Of a stretch of DNA of 64,000 nt, positions 9,841 through 20,887 are shown piece after piece. The first letter of the stretch is position 1. Each line of letters starts with the position of its first letter. The notes below the pieces were generated by a model. It ran no database searches, was not told the DNA's origin, and saw nothing but the letters and a program-made list of their open reading frames with translations. The stretch is from assembly GCA_914767715.1 (NCBI GenBank), contig OU612068.1, positions 32,364,001 to 32,428,000 on the forward strand, given 5' to 3'. The DNA comes from Membranipora membranacea (lineage: Eukaryota > Bryozoa > Gymnolaemata > Cheilostomatida > Membraniporidae). The position numbers were made by a program, and so were the translations under genes.

Positions 9841-12800
9841 TTAGTCCTCATATTCATACTCATAATCATCATCGTCACCTTTAGCTGCTGGTTTAGCTGC
9901 ACCTGCCGCTGGCTTAGCGCCACCTGCTGGTGCTGGGTTTGAATCATCGTAGTAGTTGGTACCATCGTAGTTATAATCTTCCGGGTAGTCATCCTCATAT
10001 TCGTAATCCTCATCATCACCTTTAGGTTTAGCGCCAGGTGGCGGCGGTTTGGGAGACGCTGCCACTGGGGCAGGGGTAGGTGGGGACATTGCAGTGGACG
10101 GGGCCATTGGAGTGGACGGAGCCATTGGAGCAGGCATAGCCATTGGAGTCATCGGTGCCATCGGAGTAAAGGGTTTTGGTGGTGATGTTTCAGGCTTTGG
10201 TGGTTCTAAAACAGCAAAATCATTTTTTCAATAGAGATTAATATAATTAATATAAACACGGCGGACTAGGTGAGAAATTAATATAAACTCAGCGGTTTAT
10301 CAATCTCAACTCAGATTGAGGTGTATAAAACCCCTGCGATACCTCAATATGCTTTGGAAAAGAAACATGTGGACTCTTTCTAAAATGAGAGCAGTTTCTC
10401 AATTGAGCCACACTTAATTGTTATCAGTTTCTAACTTTTGCACTTACCGTCAAATGCTTTAGTAAACAGAGGGGTTGCAACCATCGGTGACGCAGGGATC
10501 ATGGGCTTTGGTGAGGCAGCTGGTGGAGCAATCATAGCCTTAGGTCCTGCAGCCGGGAGTCCACTTTCAGTCTCATACTGATACTGGTACTGTGGAAATA
10601 TGATCAAAGGGTATGAAGCAGAGCTACTATGACATTATGACCAACAGCTGATGTCACAGGAAAATAAGTCATCCATTTACAATGATAAAAATAAATATCA
10701 GTAAATCAACTCAAGTCAATCAAACTTATCAAAAAGCCAAGTCATCGCGAGACTGCATCCACAGCCTTTCATATAAAAAACCGTACAGAAAATATGGAAA
10801 CAGTACCATAGACACATAGCGTAATTAGCATAGCCTCACAGGACGCCTGTGCCTTGGCTACATGATTGGCTCAAAATCTTCATGCGAAATAAATCTAGGC
10901 AACGCATTTTTTGTCAGAAAAATCAGGCCAGTGGGTTATTGAGTATATGGGTGCTTTAATGGTACAACAAAGTATAAGTTTTCTCTTCAGATACTTGTTA
11001 TAATATTAAGAAGGATTTATATTGGTAAGTATTGGTAAGTATTGGTACGTATTGGCACATATCAGTAAGTATCGTACGTGTCGGTACGTATCACTGCGTA
11101 TTGGTACGTATCGGTACGTATTGGTATTCATTGGTATTTACCTGATACTCATATTGGTATTCATACTCATCTTCGTCGTCATCTTCTCCCTTCTTCTCCT
11201 TCTCTCTCACAACCATGACTGGTACCTGAGCCTGAAACAAGTCATACATCACTAATGAGGTAAACATTAAAAAGTTACCTGCTCTTGGGGCGCAACAGGA
11301 GAATGTTTGCAACTTGATATTTCAAAGAGAGACAATAACCAAACACTGCAAACCCTGCTATGTTGCTTTCATCAGAACACTGGGACCACATCTGAAAACA
11401 TATTTTAAGTGTTAAGATATGAATATTTTGAAATCATATATATAAGATATATTATTTGAATGAGCTAACCACTGTTGGTGCTGCGACTGCCTCAGTTTCT
11501 ACACCTCCACATTCCTCTCTGTGATCTTTTTGTTTACCCTTACCGCCCTTCCTTCTCTTCATGACTGCATGTGGAGGTATCGTCCTATCTGTCTGTACCA
11601 GACAGTTCACCTTACCTAAAACACAATCACATACCTAGAGAAGTGTTTAAGTTGATGGATAAATATGCTGCAACGTGATAGATAGATTGATTGATCAATT
11701 GATTGAGTGATTGGTTTTATATTGCATTCAGTTTCATTACTGATAGAAGCGAACGCTCACATAAAAAATGAAAAGCCTAGCATTAAAATGACTAAGTACG
11801 AAGATTGTTAAATTGTACCATGATAAAAGGCGAAAAATGATTTGGCATGTTGCTGTGTATGACATTTCTAAAAAGAGTGTTGTTTTGAATGGCTCAGATT
11901 CAGATTCGCTTCTATTTCTATATATTCAAACACTTTTTATTGCCAGGGTGCATATTATTTCATGTGCGTTCCAAATGATTCACATCGTTTGTCAATGGTA
12001 AAATTCAATTCAAAAATTTAATACATCAGACAACATCAACAACACACCAGGCTTAGCAGGTGGAGTGATCCTTCTCTTCATAGCCTCAGCTTTCCTCAGA
12101 GCTTCCTCAGCAGCAGACGAGGCGGCCTGCTCAGCCTGCTGTTTAGCTAACATTGCCATCTGGAGGGCCTCCTGCTGCTGCTTTACAAGCTGGGCCTGCT
12201 GCTGCAGTAACATGGCCTTCTGCTCCTCAAACTGTCATTAAGTATAAAGATAATGATAGAAAAACCAGACAGGTAGTAAGTTAGGCAAAGACATGTATTG
12301 GGAGAGAGATGGAACCACCGAATTGTGTTTGGTTGGACTTTTAAAGCATACAACTATCAACAATCCACCTACTCAAGGTCAAACTTTTCTCCAATTCGTC
12401 TGCAATCTCAGCTGAGTTCTGAGCACCTCTAAATGCAGCAGATTAGACAATCTGTATCCAACATTTATTACTGGGTTTAATATGACAACTCGTAATGATT
12501 TCGATAATCTTACTTCATCCCAAAGAGCGTGGTGATAATATTACGATTGGAGGAAAATACCAATTTCATGACCAAACTCAATCATTGTCCAAGTGCTTAC
12601 AATTCATTAACTTGAGAGCTTCTTAAAAACACTCCCACAATGCACTTTCACCCTGGAATACCAGGACATTTCGTAATAATTTTTAGAAGTCCAAAGGTAT
12701 GTATTTAAATATACTCACTAAAACGTCTTAAAATATTTAATCAGATTTGAATCTCACTTGTTTTGCTGTAATGTCTTGCTGAGCACGTGAACTTTCTAGA

Positions 12801-13465
12801 GCTTCAGCCTGAAGTTTAATCTGTTGTTGTTGCTGCATTGCAATCTGTTCCTGTTTTTTCATCGCTGCTTGCTGTTGCTCACTCAGCGCAGCGCTTGAAT
12901 AACATAATGAGAATGAACATTAGTGATGGGGCAGGTTTAAATATACAGAACAAGATCCCAGTCAAATATGGAAAATCAGCATCTGGGAAGTGATGGATAT
13001 GTTTGACTGTAGCAGCAGATGGAACAAGAAAACTCCCCAACCGGATGTAAAGTTTTTTGTGCTCAGGTAAAATGAAGTGGTACAGTAATGTTAGTTGAAA
13101 ATTAGAATCAAATAAATAATTCAGCTGGCTATAATGTTACATGAATACTCACATTTCCTCTGAAACCAATATAAGAAAACAAATCATTAGGAAGTGGCCA
13201 CATTGAGGACTCTGAATCGAAGAAATGAAGTGATTACTAAATCGTAATACCGAAATCGCAATACTGGAACCAATGAAGAGGGAGTTCATTGCTGGAACAC
13301 GCTTCAATCCAGAAAAGCGGGCTAACTCCAATCACCATCATAATCTTAGTTAACAGAGCAGTTCTATTCAGAGTTTTACTACCAGTGTCACCAGTAACAG
13401 TGAGATGATATTTTTTCACTATCCACATGAAATCAAATCTTACCTTTGGATCCGCCGCAACCCAT
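9841..13465 (-). CDS. Lipidated coiled-coil protein with acidic tyrosine blocks, 8 exons (unrecognised)
   Basis: Exons in coding order are 13444-13465, 13153-13159, 12758-12893, 12048-12231, 11470-11615, 11142-11231, 10448-10589 and 9841-10205. They join in phase to 363 residues. The N-terminus MGCGGSK fits N-myristoylation on Gly2 plus palmitoylation on Cys3, as in Src-family SH4 segments, so a membrane-tethered cytosolic protein is inferred. Residues about 10-117 are Gln/Ala/Glu-rich and should form a long coiled coil (for example QQQAQLVKQQQEALQMAML). A basic patch follows (MKRRKGGKGKQK). The remainder is disordered: blocks dense in Asp/Glu and Tyr (EDEYEYQYEYQ; DDEDYEYEDDYPEDYNY; C-terminal DDDDYEYEYED) separated by Pro/Ala/Met-rich linkers such as TPMAPMTPMAMPAPMAP. 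I do not recognise the family. Tyrosine phosphorylation or calcium/cation binding are guesses. The gene starts head-to-head with ERp29, and both the reading frame and every junction are sound. Confidence 0.85.
11022..11141. repeat. Degenerate 10-bp repeat in MGCGGSK intron 6, abutting exon 6
   Basis: About twelve imperfect copies of a 10-mer such as ATTGGTAAGT or ATTGGTACGT (plus strand). They start right at the donor of the exon 11142-11231. On the coding strand the repeats read like AATACGTACC or AATGAATACC and resemble the exon's own end (GAATACCAATATGAGTATCAG spans the Tyr-Glu-Tyr-Gln codons). Confidence 0.75.
13153..13159 (-). other. 7-nt microexon (exon 2 of MGCGGSK gene)
   Basis: On the minus strand the sequence reads TTGGTTTCAG, then AGGAAAT, then GTGAGT: a good acceptor and a strong donor separated by 7 nt. 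Exon 1 ends in phase 1. Joining it directly to exon 3 gives an immediate stop (G-CG CTG CGC TGA). Including AGGAAAT restores the frame, adds Glu-Glu and completes the next Ile codon. A 5-nt alternative using the next AG also runs into a stop. Confidence 0.8.
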
Positions 13466-13959
13466 AGTGGCGGCTTTAGATGTAGGTCACAAGTTCAGTA
13501 AAAAGAAGTTCCAAAACAAGAAGCGGCCAAATTTATCACAGTGCGTGTTGCAACAATAGCTTCTCATGTCGTCAAATTCCTTTCATTACAGCTTAAAAAC
13601 CACGCTTGATACAGGAGAAAACAATCCCAACAATACATTTCTTGCTGCCATTATAAATGCAGTTATATACATCTGAGACTTGCTCTAACTCATTGGAAGG
13701 ATCAACGGGATCAGTTCATTATATCATGCAGTGAGATTATAGGGCAAATATAGTCGCAGTCGGCATAAGAACAATGTACGAGACAATCAATTTCCAATAT
13801 GTGACAATGCATGTTATTATTGAAATCTACGAAGAGTTCTATATACAGCCATCTTTTGTCATCACGTATTTTTCATTGATTAATTGACCCAATGATGCAG
13901 CAGCACTGCACCTAGTTGGGGCAAGTTCTGTACACGTCAGCACATGAAAATTCTAGAAG
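13466..13959. promoter_or_regulatory. Head-to-head promoter region, MGCGGSK gene and ERp29
   Basis: The 494 bp separating the two start codons must hold both 5' UTRs and, unless one gene has a distant first exon, a shared bidirectional promoter. It is AT-rich and I see no TATA box or CpG-dense block to mark the start sites. Confidence 0.45.
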
Positions 13960-15734
13960 ATGGCAGCACCCCATTTTTCTCTACTCTTCGCACTGTGCAG
14001 CCTGGTGATGGTAAGGGGGGTATACAGACCCCCACATTATCACACCCCTCCACATACTGTAGAACTGGACACCATTACATTTGATAAGGTAAGACCCTGA
14101 TTTTTTCCAGTAGCCTTCAGCTTTTTAATATTCTTTGGTTCATAATAGAAATTATTTTGCAAAACCAAAGCCTAAATGAAGTCTAGCACTAACTGCTGGA
14201 TGTCTCCTTGAAGAAAAGAATGTTTCCGACAATGAGACAGCTTTTACCACATGAACTGATGATAAGGCTGACACATAAAAATATCTGAACAACTTCAACA
14301 CTCATATCAACAATTATGAAAAACATACCTATGGGTTTGAAATAATATACTGTGAGTCTGTCTTATTGTGAAGAGATTCTGATCAATATTCATCAATCCT
14401 ATTCTCAACTTTGCAATCCTCCAAACAAGAAACATTTTCCCCCATATTTTGCCGTAATTTCCAAGGCACATTATGAAAAACATCCGACCGGGATGATATT
14501 GTTGGCCAAATAAAAAGGTTATAATAATAATAAAACTTCTTTCTACTTCACAGGTGGTATCACATGTTAATATCACAGCTGTGATGTTTATGAAGACACA
14601 CAAGTATGGATATGAGGGCACAGAGTTTGGGAAGTTTGGAGATGCTACACAAACCCAGGCACAAATCCTCGCTGCTGTTGTTGTTATAGGTTTGTACTCG
14701 ATTTTTTAACGCAATTATTATTTCAATGTACAATATTCTGTATATTACACAAGTTGTATATTATATTCATTTAACATAAAATGAATGATGGTAACTCTTA
14801 TACTATGTTATCATGCATAAGTTGAATTATCAGTAACATTACAGACGATGCTGAGCTGAGTAATGCTGAACTCTCCGATAGATTTGGGATTTCTATGGAT
14901 GAGTTACCTACAGTGCGTTTATTCGTCGGAGGAAGACTAGTAGCTAAACTCACTAAAATAATAAACTGTGAGGTGGTTCGTCACTTTGTCATCAAACATA
15001 CAGGTGGGTGCCATAGATATACAATCTACCTGCCTCCCATGAGTGAGGCGACAATATGATGGTCACAAAGAGCAGGTGTCAACCCCACATTAAAAATACT
15101 CAGTTCAAGCAAAAGTAGACAACTCATTTTTGAATTAAGATGAAGTATTCATGTTGGAATGATAAATGATCACTACACTAAATTAACCTCTGACATATGA
15201 CTGTAGGTATATGGATGGGTAGACCAGGCACTGTGGAGTACCTGGATACACTAGTGAAGGATTTCCTCACGCTGACAGATGGAGGTGAACAGAACCTTAT
15301 ACTAGATAGAGCCAGACAATACAGAGATACTAACGCCACCACAGACGAGCTAATGATGTCATCTCACTACTACATCAAACTATTTGTAAGTCTGTCGGTT
15401 CCCTCAATTCGAACTGCCAAAATCGCCATTTGATCGGTCCCTTCTGAGATGAGTGAGACCTGCCATATGTTTTGTTTCAAATCGCTCAAGTTTGCCACAA
15501 GTGATTGTGATGATTTCGCACCAAAAACCTGTCATTTGACGTTGTCTTTATCTCTAGGAGGAATACATTTACAGAGGACCAGGCTTTGTGGGGATTGAGT
15601 CTGCACGGCTCAAAATGCTGGCATCAAGGAACAAAATACACCCACCCAGCATGAAAGGAATAAGAAAAGAGCAGAACATACTAATGTCATTCCAGACCGA
15701 GGCTGCTGTTCATGTTCCCCACGATGAACTGTGA
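13960..15734 (+). CDS. ERP29: ERp29 homologue, ER-lumenal thioredoxin-fold chaperone, 5 exons
   Basis: Exons are 13960-14088, 14554-14689, 14845-15003, 15207-15385 and 15558-15734. They join in phase to 259 residues, close to the 261 of human ERp29. Residues 1-20 are a signal peptide (SLLFALCSLVMVRG). VELDTITFDK opens the redox-inactive thioredoxin-like domain; there is no CxxC. DDAELSNAELSDRFGIS and ELPTVRLFVGGR match the family's domain end. GIWMGRPGTVEYLDTLVKDF begins the all-helical D domain (family motif G-V/I-x-x-G-x-P-G). The C-terminus is HDEL, an ER-retrieval signal. By family it aids folding and export of secretory proteins from the ER (Drosophila Windbeutel is the best-known relative). 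A signal peptide is encoded only if ATG 13960 is used, which fixes the start. Confidence 0.95.
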
Positions 15735-16376
15735 AAGGGCTTAATCTTCACTATGAATGTGTGACTGTGGATGTGTATATTTAGAGCCATTCAAGAGCAT
15801 CATAAATACTGATATAAAATTAACAATCACAAACCATTCAGGTTTAGCTGTAGGTATTGCCATGATGTCAGTTGTCAATTCAGATGTTATTGTAATATAT
15901 ATCTCACTTCCATTCAGTCTTTGCTGACAGCTACATCACGATGAAATTCAAATTCATATTTGGCTTTAGATTGTGTGTCGTGAATATAATGTGTATTTAT
16001 TATTTTTTACAGTTTTATGAGACAAGTGGCAACTGTCACTATTATAAAAACAGAAATACAATAAAAATGCATAGGAAGATCCAAAATAGAGAAGTCCTGA
16101 GATTTCTTAGCAAATTTGACGGAAAAAATGTATACTCTGGCAGCTTTAATCTAGGAGGACATAGACCTAGAACTTTAGCTTGCACAACAATTGCCTTCGG
16201 ATATGCATTATCAAAATATGAAACTATCTCAGACCCCAGCAGTAATACAAAAAGTATGTGCACCATATGTACAAAGTGGGCTCTGACCACAAATATCGAT
16301 ATGATTGACTTCACTTTCAATCCTCCAGAGGGATATCATGAAACTTATATCTACTTACTAAACCTGTCAGTTTCCC
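15735..16376. other. Convergent spacer between ERp29 and RanBP1
   Basis: Holds the facing 3' UTRs. A plus-strand AATAAA at 16060-16065 could end ERp29. A minus-strand AATAAA (plus TTTATT 15996-16001) could end RanBP1. If both are used the transcripts overlap by tens of bases. A 185-codon plus-strand frame at 15941-16498 crosses RanBP1's terminal exon in antisense and is not believed. Confidence 0.5.
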
Positions 16377-19300
16377 CTAGCTGTCTCCTGATGAGGACTC
16401 GGCCACTCCAGATGTGCCTGTGCCATGTGCCTGTGCTTCTGTGGAGCTGCCATTTTTACTGTCACCAGCCACAGAAAGCTTATCTAACTTATCAGTGATT
16501 TTATCTGTAGACTCATTCTCTTTATTCTCTACAATTTAAAATCCGATCCATAATCAGAGATTCTACAATTAGTCTGACATAATAGTACACGAAAAACTCT
16601 AGCTGGACATTGAATTATTTATTAGGACACTTATTCACATGCCTACTGGAGAAGGGTGACTTGTAGTGCTAAATATGGCCATATCAATAATTGCTCAAGG
16701 CTATACTGCATTACGTCACACATATCCGTCTTTGAAATTCTCTTCACATGACACCCCAGCCACATTTGATAGCGTATTATGCTGATGCTTATAATAAGGA
16801 GATTTTAATAAGGCAATCTCATATATAGACACGGAGCCCTACCGTTTGACTGACTTTGATCACCTGTTGCCTCACCCTCATCATCCTCAGGTATCTCTTT
16901 CTGCAGCTCCTCAAACTTGGTCAGGAACTTCTTTGCTTCTGTAATATGATTTTATGATTGTTAATGAGAAATAGTTTTGTTTTGTTACATAGGAAGGAAA
17001 AGCATCGAAGTAACTAGCTTATTATAAGTGATAATGTTATACAAACCTTGAGCGTCTTTGAGTCGTATAGCTAGTAATTCTTGTTTTGGTTCCTCATCAG
17101 CAAAGTCAGCTAATGTAGTCCACACAAAAGCTCGTTCTGAGGCAGCATGAGGCTTCAACTTCATGGCTCTCGTTACTACAATGTAAATAATTTATTACAT
17201 TAGTTTACCATGGCTTGATGTGTATATCCAAATATTTGTTCCAATTCCATGAAAAAAAGTCCAAAAAGAGTCATTGTTGGGTTGGATCAGAACAGTAAAG
17301 TTTCTGCCTAACACGTTAAATCCGCAGTTCACCCAAAAGCTATAGTACCTCAAGGTCTCATCATATTGTGTATGTACTGAGGTATAAGCAGTTAAGCTCA
17401 TGGCTTTGGAAGAGATAAAAATTCCCAATAAACTCACAAACCTTATAGTTTTTGGTGCTGACAACAGAAGACTGATTTCACATAAATAAGCTAAAATTGC
17501 TCATATCAGTGAAAGGCAATTACAGATGCATATAGGCGAGACGTTACAGCTATTGAAAACTACATTAGATAGAGACAGAAAGAATGTATAGTGCCGTTAC
17601 TAAAAGCCACTTCATACATAGTGGCAGTCTTACAGTAATGATTGCATGCTATCTTTAGAGTTTTCTCTCTTCTCATAATAAGCCTCACTCTATTCAATTT
17701 TTTGTGTTTCAGGATCCTCATATCTCCAAGACCCCTCTCCTTCCATTCCGGTGGTTCAGCAGCGTTATCAAATCTAAACAGCTTTGCTCTCCTACAAACA
17801 ATCAATTATATATTAGTGATGATATACGTCTAAAAAAAACCTCATAATATATTCTGCTGCCAAGCCATGGGGGAGCAACTCCATTGCAGACAATGTGAAC
17901 TTGATATATAGCAGGGAGTTTGGGACTCCCTGTATATAGTAAAGAGGCTTCCTTGATGACGGAAGAATGAGTGACAAACAAACAGAAAAAGGTAATCTCT
18001 AATAAGTAATAACATATCATTCCTCCTCAAGCTTTCAAGAGTGAAATGGCCACATCGACATGACAAACTAAAACCCTCACTGCCTCATCCGAAAAAAAAA
18101 TTCTTTAGCAGGAGATGCAGACATCACTTTACAGCAGCACTTACTGTTTGAACACCTCTTCCTCGTCATCCTCTAAAGTTTGAACCTCAACAGGCTGAAG
18201 CTGAACGATTGGTTTGAACTCGATTTCCACCTCCTCTTCAGGGTTCTCAGTCTACAACATAAAGATATCATCTTCTGTCAAGCAGAATGACATAACATAA
18301 CAGTCAGGTAGATCTGGGGACCCAACATTTCAAGTATCAATCAGTCATGGGAGAATGTCTGAACAGCTATGATATCTAAATTATAAGCGGAACCATCTAA
18401 GACAGCATGGTGCAAACAGAGACTCGTTTTAACCAACAATCAGAGATATTGAGGTGATAAAATTGGTTGACATTGACTGTAAGTTCAGAGGACAAAATCG
18501 TAGCAGTCATTGATGTCTATTTGTCAACACTATTTTCTTGTTAAATTTTTCGATATTCTTCTAGAATTTTTTCCAGAGCTAGGAGTAAAAGTTATCTAAC
18601 AATTCAAGAGATCAGACCAGGCCCCTAAGGGCTGTCCAATACCTAACCAGCGACTAGTTGGCTAGATCACGGACCCACGGGCAACTGACTGCAATTAATG
18701 CAAGGTCTGTGGTTGGGCACCCAAGTAAAAACAGTGGTCTGGGAAGAAATGAATTTGTTGTTCTCATCGATAGTGCTCACCGGAGGTCTGTGTAGGGGCA
18801 GGGTAGACGTAAATCAACAATTACAATGATATACATTTATCTCAAATCCAAGAGCTATGGGAAACCCGTACAGGCTACACTACATACTACTGAGGTTGGT
18901 AGAGTCACGGTGTTTCTGTTTGAAGAGTTATCACAAGGCACCTACATACATACCACAGAGTTTTTGTTGTTTTGTTGTTTGAAGGTAATTCATGGTTTAG
19001 AATACACATCCAACTTTCATGGTCTCTGGAGTCATAAGAAATTTGGACAGCACTTCACTGAGTATTCTGTTTGAAAGACTACCTTTTAAGCTGCTCATAC
19101 ATTCCTCATTTGATGGATTTAGTCACCTGTAGCTCTTTCAGCAAACAATTTCAGTTCAAAAATCTTTTGAAATCATGCGCAGACGCGGATAAATTCAGAG
19201 AGAGAGAGAGAGCCAATGTTTTATTTAAGACATTTCATTGGTTAATACATTGGTTGTATTTCCTTAATTTATATAGTACGGACAAATCATGAAAAACCTG

Positions 19301-20123
19301 TAAGTGTTTATAAACATTGGCTATTTCTGAATTTATCCATCTGCGCATGATTTTTAAAGATTTTTTAACTGAAATTATTTGCTGAAGGAGCTACAGGTGA
19401 CTAAATCCATCGAATGAGGTATGCATGAGCAGCTTAGAAGGTAGTCTTTCAAACAGAGTACTCAGTGAAGTGCTGTCCAAATTTCTTTTGACTCCAGAGA
19501 CCATGAAAGTTGGATGTGTCTTCTAAACCATGAATTACCTACAACAACGAAACAACAAAAACTCAAGGGGGGCAGTCAAACATTGCCAAAATCCCAGGTT
19601 TTGGAGTAGAAGTGTGATACATATACCTAGCCTGTCTTCACAAGCTTTGTTCAAGGCTTGTCAAGACAGGCTACTACATATATATATCATTGAATGGCTG
19701 CTCAGATTTATTTGCAAATGATATCTATTGACTATTGATTGATTGAACGCAATGTATGTGAATGATGATGAATGTCAAACTAAAAGTAAAACTTACAGTA
19801 ACTCAGCTGAGTAACAGGACTGAATTATCATCAATGATTGATCCGAGGACTAGTAGGAGAAGGGAGGAGGCTTTCTGAGGTTGAGGAGAAGGTATCGACC
19901 ACTTGAAGCAGGGAGCTTGAAGGCATGTGAGTTTGATTGATAGATGGACCACCTCTTATTGAATATTGATCAATCATCAAATAGTGACCATTAATATCAT
20001 AGATGACAAGAAGCAAACTAGCTATATTGATAAGGTAGACATCAGATTTGCTACATAATGTCATGCATTTACTGTAGGTTGAGGTTTTATCATTCATAAA
20101 CTTACAATATCTTGACTTGGCAT
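16377..20123 (-). CDS. RANBP1: RanBP1 (Ran-specific GTPase co-activator), 6 exons
   Basis: Exons in coding order are 20106-20123, 18145-18251, 17634-17791, 17047-17175, 16843-16938 and 16377-16528. They join in phase to 219 residues (human about 201). The Ran-binding domain covers about residues 15-150. [25 protein letters not shown] precedes RAKLFRFD; then [16 protein letters not shown] and [12 protein letters not shown], the hallmark RanBD strand/loop sequences; then [27 protein letters not shown]-terminal segment, [10 protein letters not shown], has the hydrophobic spacing of a nuclear export signal, in the same place as in vertebrate RanBP1. Function by family: binds Ran-GTP, boosts RanGAP activity and releases export complexes in the cytoplasm. 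The six-codon first exon (MPSQDI) is inferred from a good donor and phase and is the least certain part. It shares an upstream region with the ORP1 gene. Confidence 0.93.
18958..19564. mobile_element. Foldback (long inverted repeat) element in RanBP1 intron 1
   Basis: Left arm from GAGTTTTTGTTGTTT (18958) to about 19225. The right arm is its inverse, from about 19300 to AACAACAAAAACTC (19564). Arms are roughly 260 bp and about 90% identical by eye. Matching landmarks include CATGGTCTCTGGAGTCA, GGACAGCACTTCACTGAGTA and TCACCTGTAGCTC. The central roughly 75 bp is unpaired. There is a short GA run (19198-19213) in the left arm only. No coding capacity; small open frames here are fragments of the repeat. 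No target-site duplication was obvious. It is a non-autonomous foldback/MITE-like DNA element. Confidence 0.85.
19628..19673. repeat. 18-bp-stem hairpin, RanBP1 intron 1
   Basis: TAGCCTGTCTTCACAAGC (19628-19645) pairs with GCTTGTCAAGACAGGCTA (19656-19673) with a single mismatch across a 10-nt loop. It lies 63 bp beyond the foldback element. Confidence 0.8.
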
Positions 20124-20887
20124 TGTTTCAGATGCTGGATGGGGACAGATAAATGTTGGTGTTTCCTTCAAGCAGGCCTAGGTGAAGATTAGTAATGCCC
20201 AGTAGTAAACATTGTCTGCTCTGATATGATTTGAATTAATGAACTGAGGCTAATAAATTTACAGGTTGGGACAGGTTACCATTACTCACAATAAATTACT
20301 CGAATACTGGTGTATGGGGTGTCAATAAACCTCCCACTTCAGCTGTTTCCTGCAAAAGTAAGAAAAGTTTTTTTTATGGATTAATTATTGACTGCAAGGA
20401 AGAGGTTACTCAACTTATTCCATAGTTTGGAGCTGTAAAAACCTTCATTATAATCATTAACGAGGTTAACAAGATGGCCCTTCCTATTGAGTTGTGCATC
20501 ATTTTAGCAATAAATTATTGCTATGTCTACCACAGCTAACTCCTGACTTATTTTTCAACAACCACCAGAGATGAGGGGTGGGTGGGTTCACAGCCACACG
20601 GGCCTTCTGAAGTTTGTGCAAGTTTAGTTTCAATGGTTTAGCTCAACCACTGGGGTATTTGACCATTGGACATACACACTACAGAAGGCCTGTGGGTGGG
20701 TATACAAATATGAGAGAATGACTCTTCCACTCTCAAACCACAGTAAATCAATTGATATAAATTTGACTGTTTCAAATGCTCCATATTATAACCAATTAAC
20801 AGTCGCTTACTTCCAGCTGTTTGTTTTTTTTTATGCCAAAATTTTATTTGTAGGATTACAAAATGAATGGCTGGTAAGCGATAATTG
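20124..20887. promoter_or_regulatory. Head-to-head promoter region, RanBP1 and ORP1
   Basis: Start codons are 764 bp apart on opposite strands. TTTTATTTGTAG at 20842-20853 looks like an acceptor and suggests ORP1 has an upstream non-coding exon. An imperfect inverted repeat, CCACACGGGCCTTCTG (about 20594-20609) against CAGAAGGCCTGTGGG (about 20682-20696), sits in the middle. A short uORF (20863-20877) precedes the ORP1 ATG. Confidence 0.45.
20863..20877 (+). promoter_or_regulatory. Five-codon upstream ORF before ORP1
   Basis: ATG AAT GGC TGG TAA, ending 10 nt before the main ATG at 20888. It would be in the mature leader if the acceptor at 20853 is used. Such a close uORF can lower or tune initiation. 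The alternative is that TGGTAAGC is a donor, giving another exon end. Confidence 0.4.

Noticed and set aside
15941-16498. 185-codon plus-strand ORF
   Set aside because: It runs through the ERp29 3' UTR and antisense through the RanBP1 terminal exon. No domain, and composition changes along its length.
18826-19292. Two adjacent short plus-strand ORFs (18826-19074, 19071-19292)
   Set aside because: Overlap the left arm of the foldback element; no domain.
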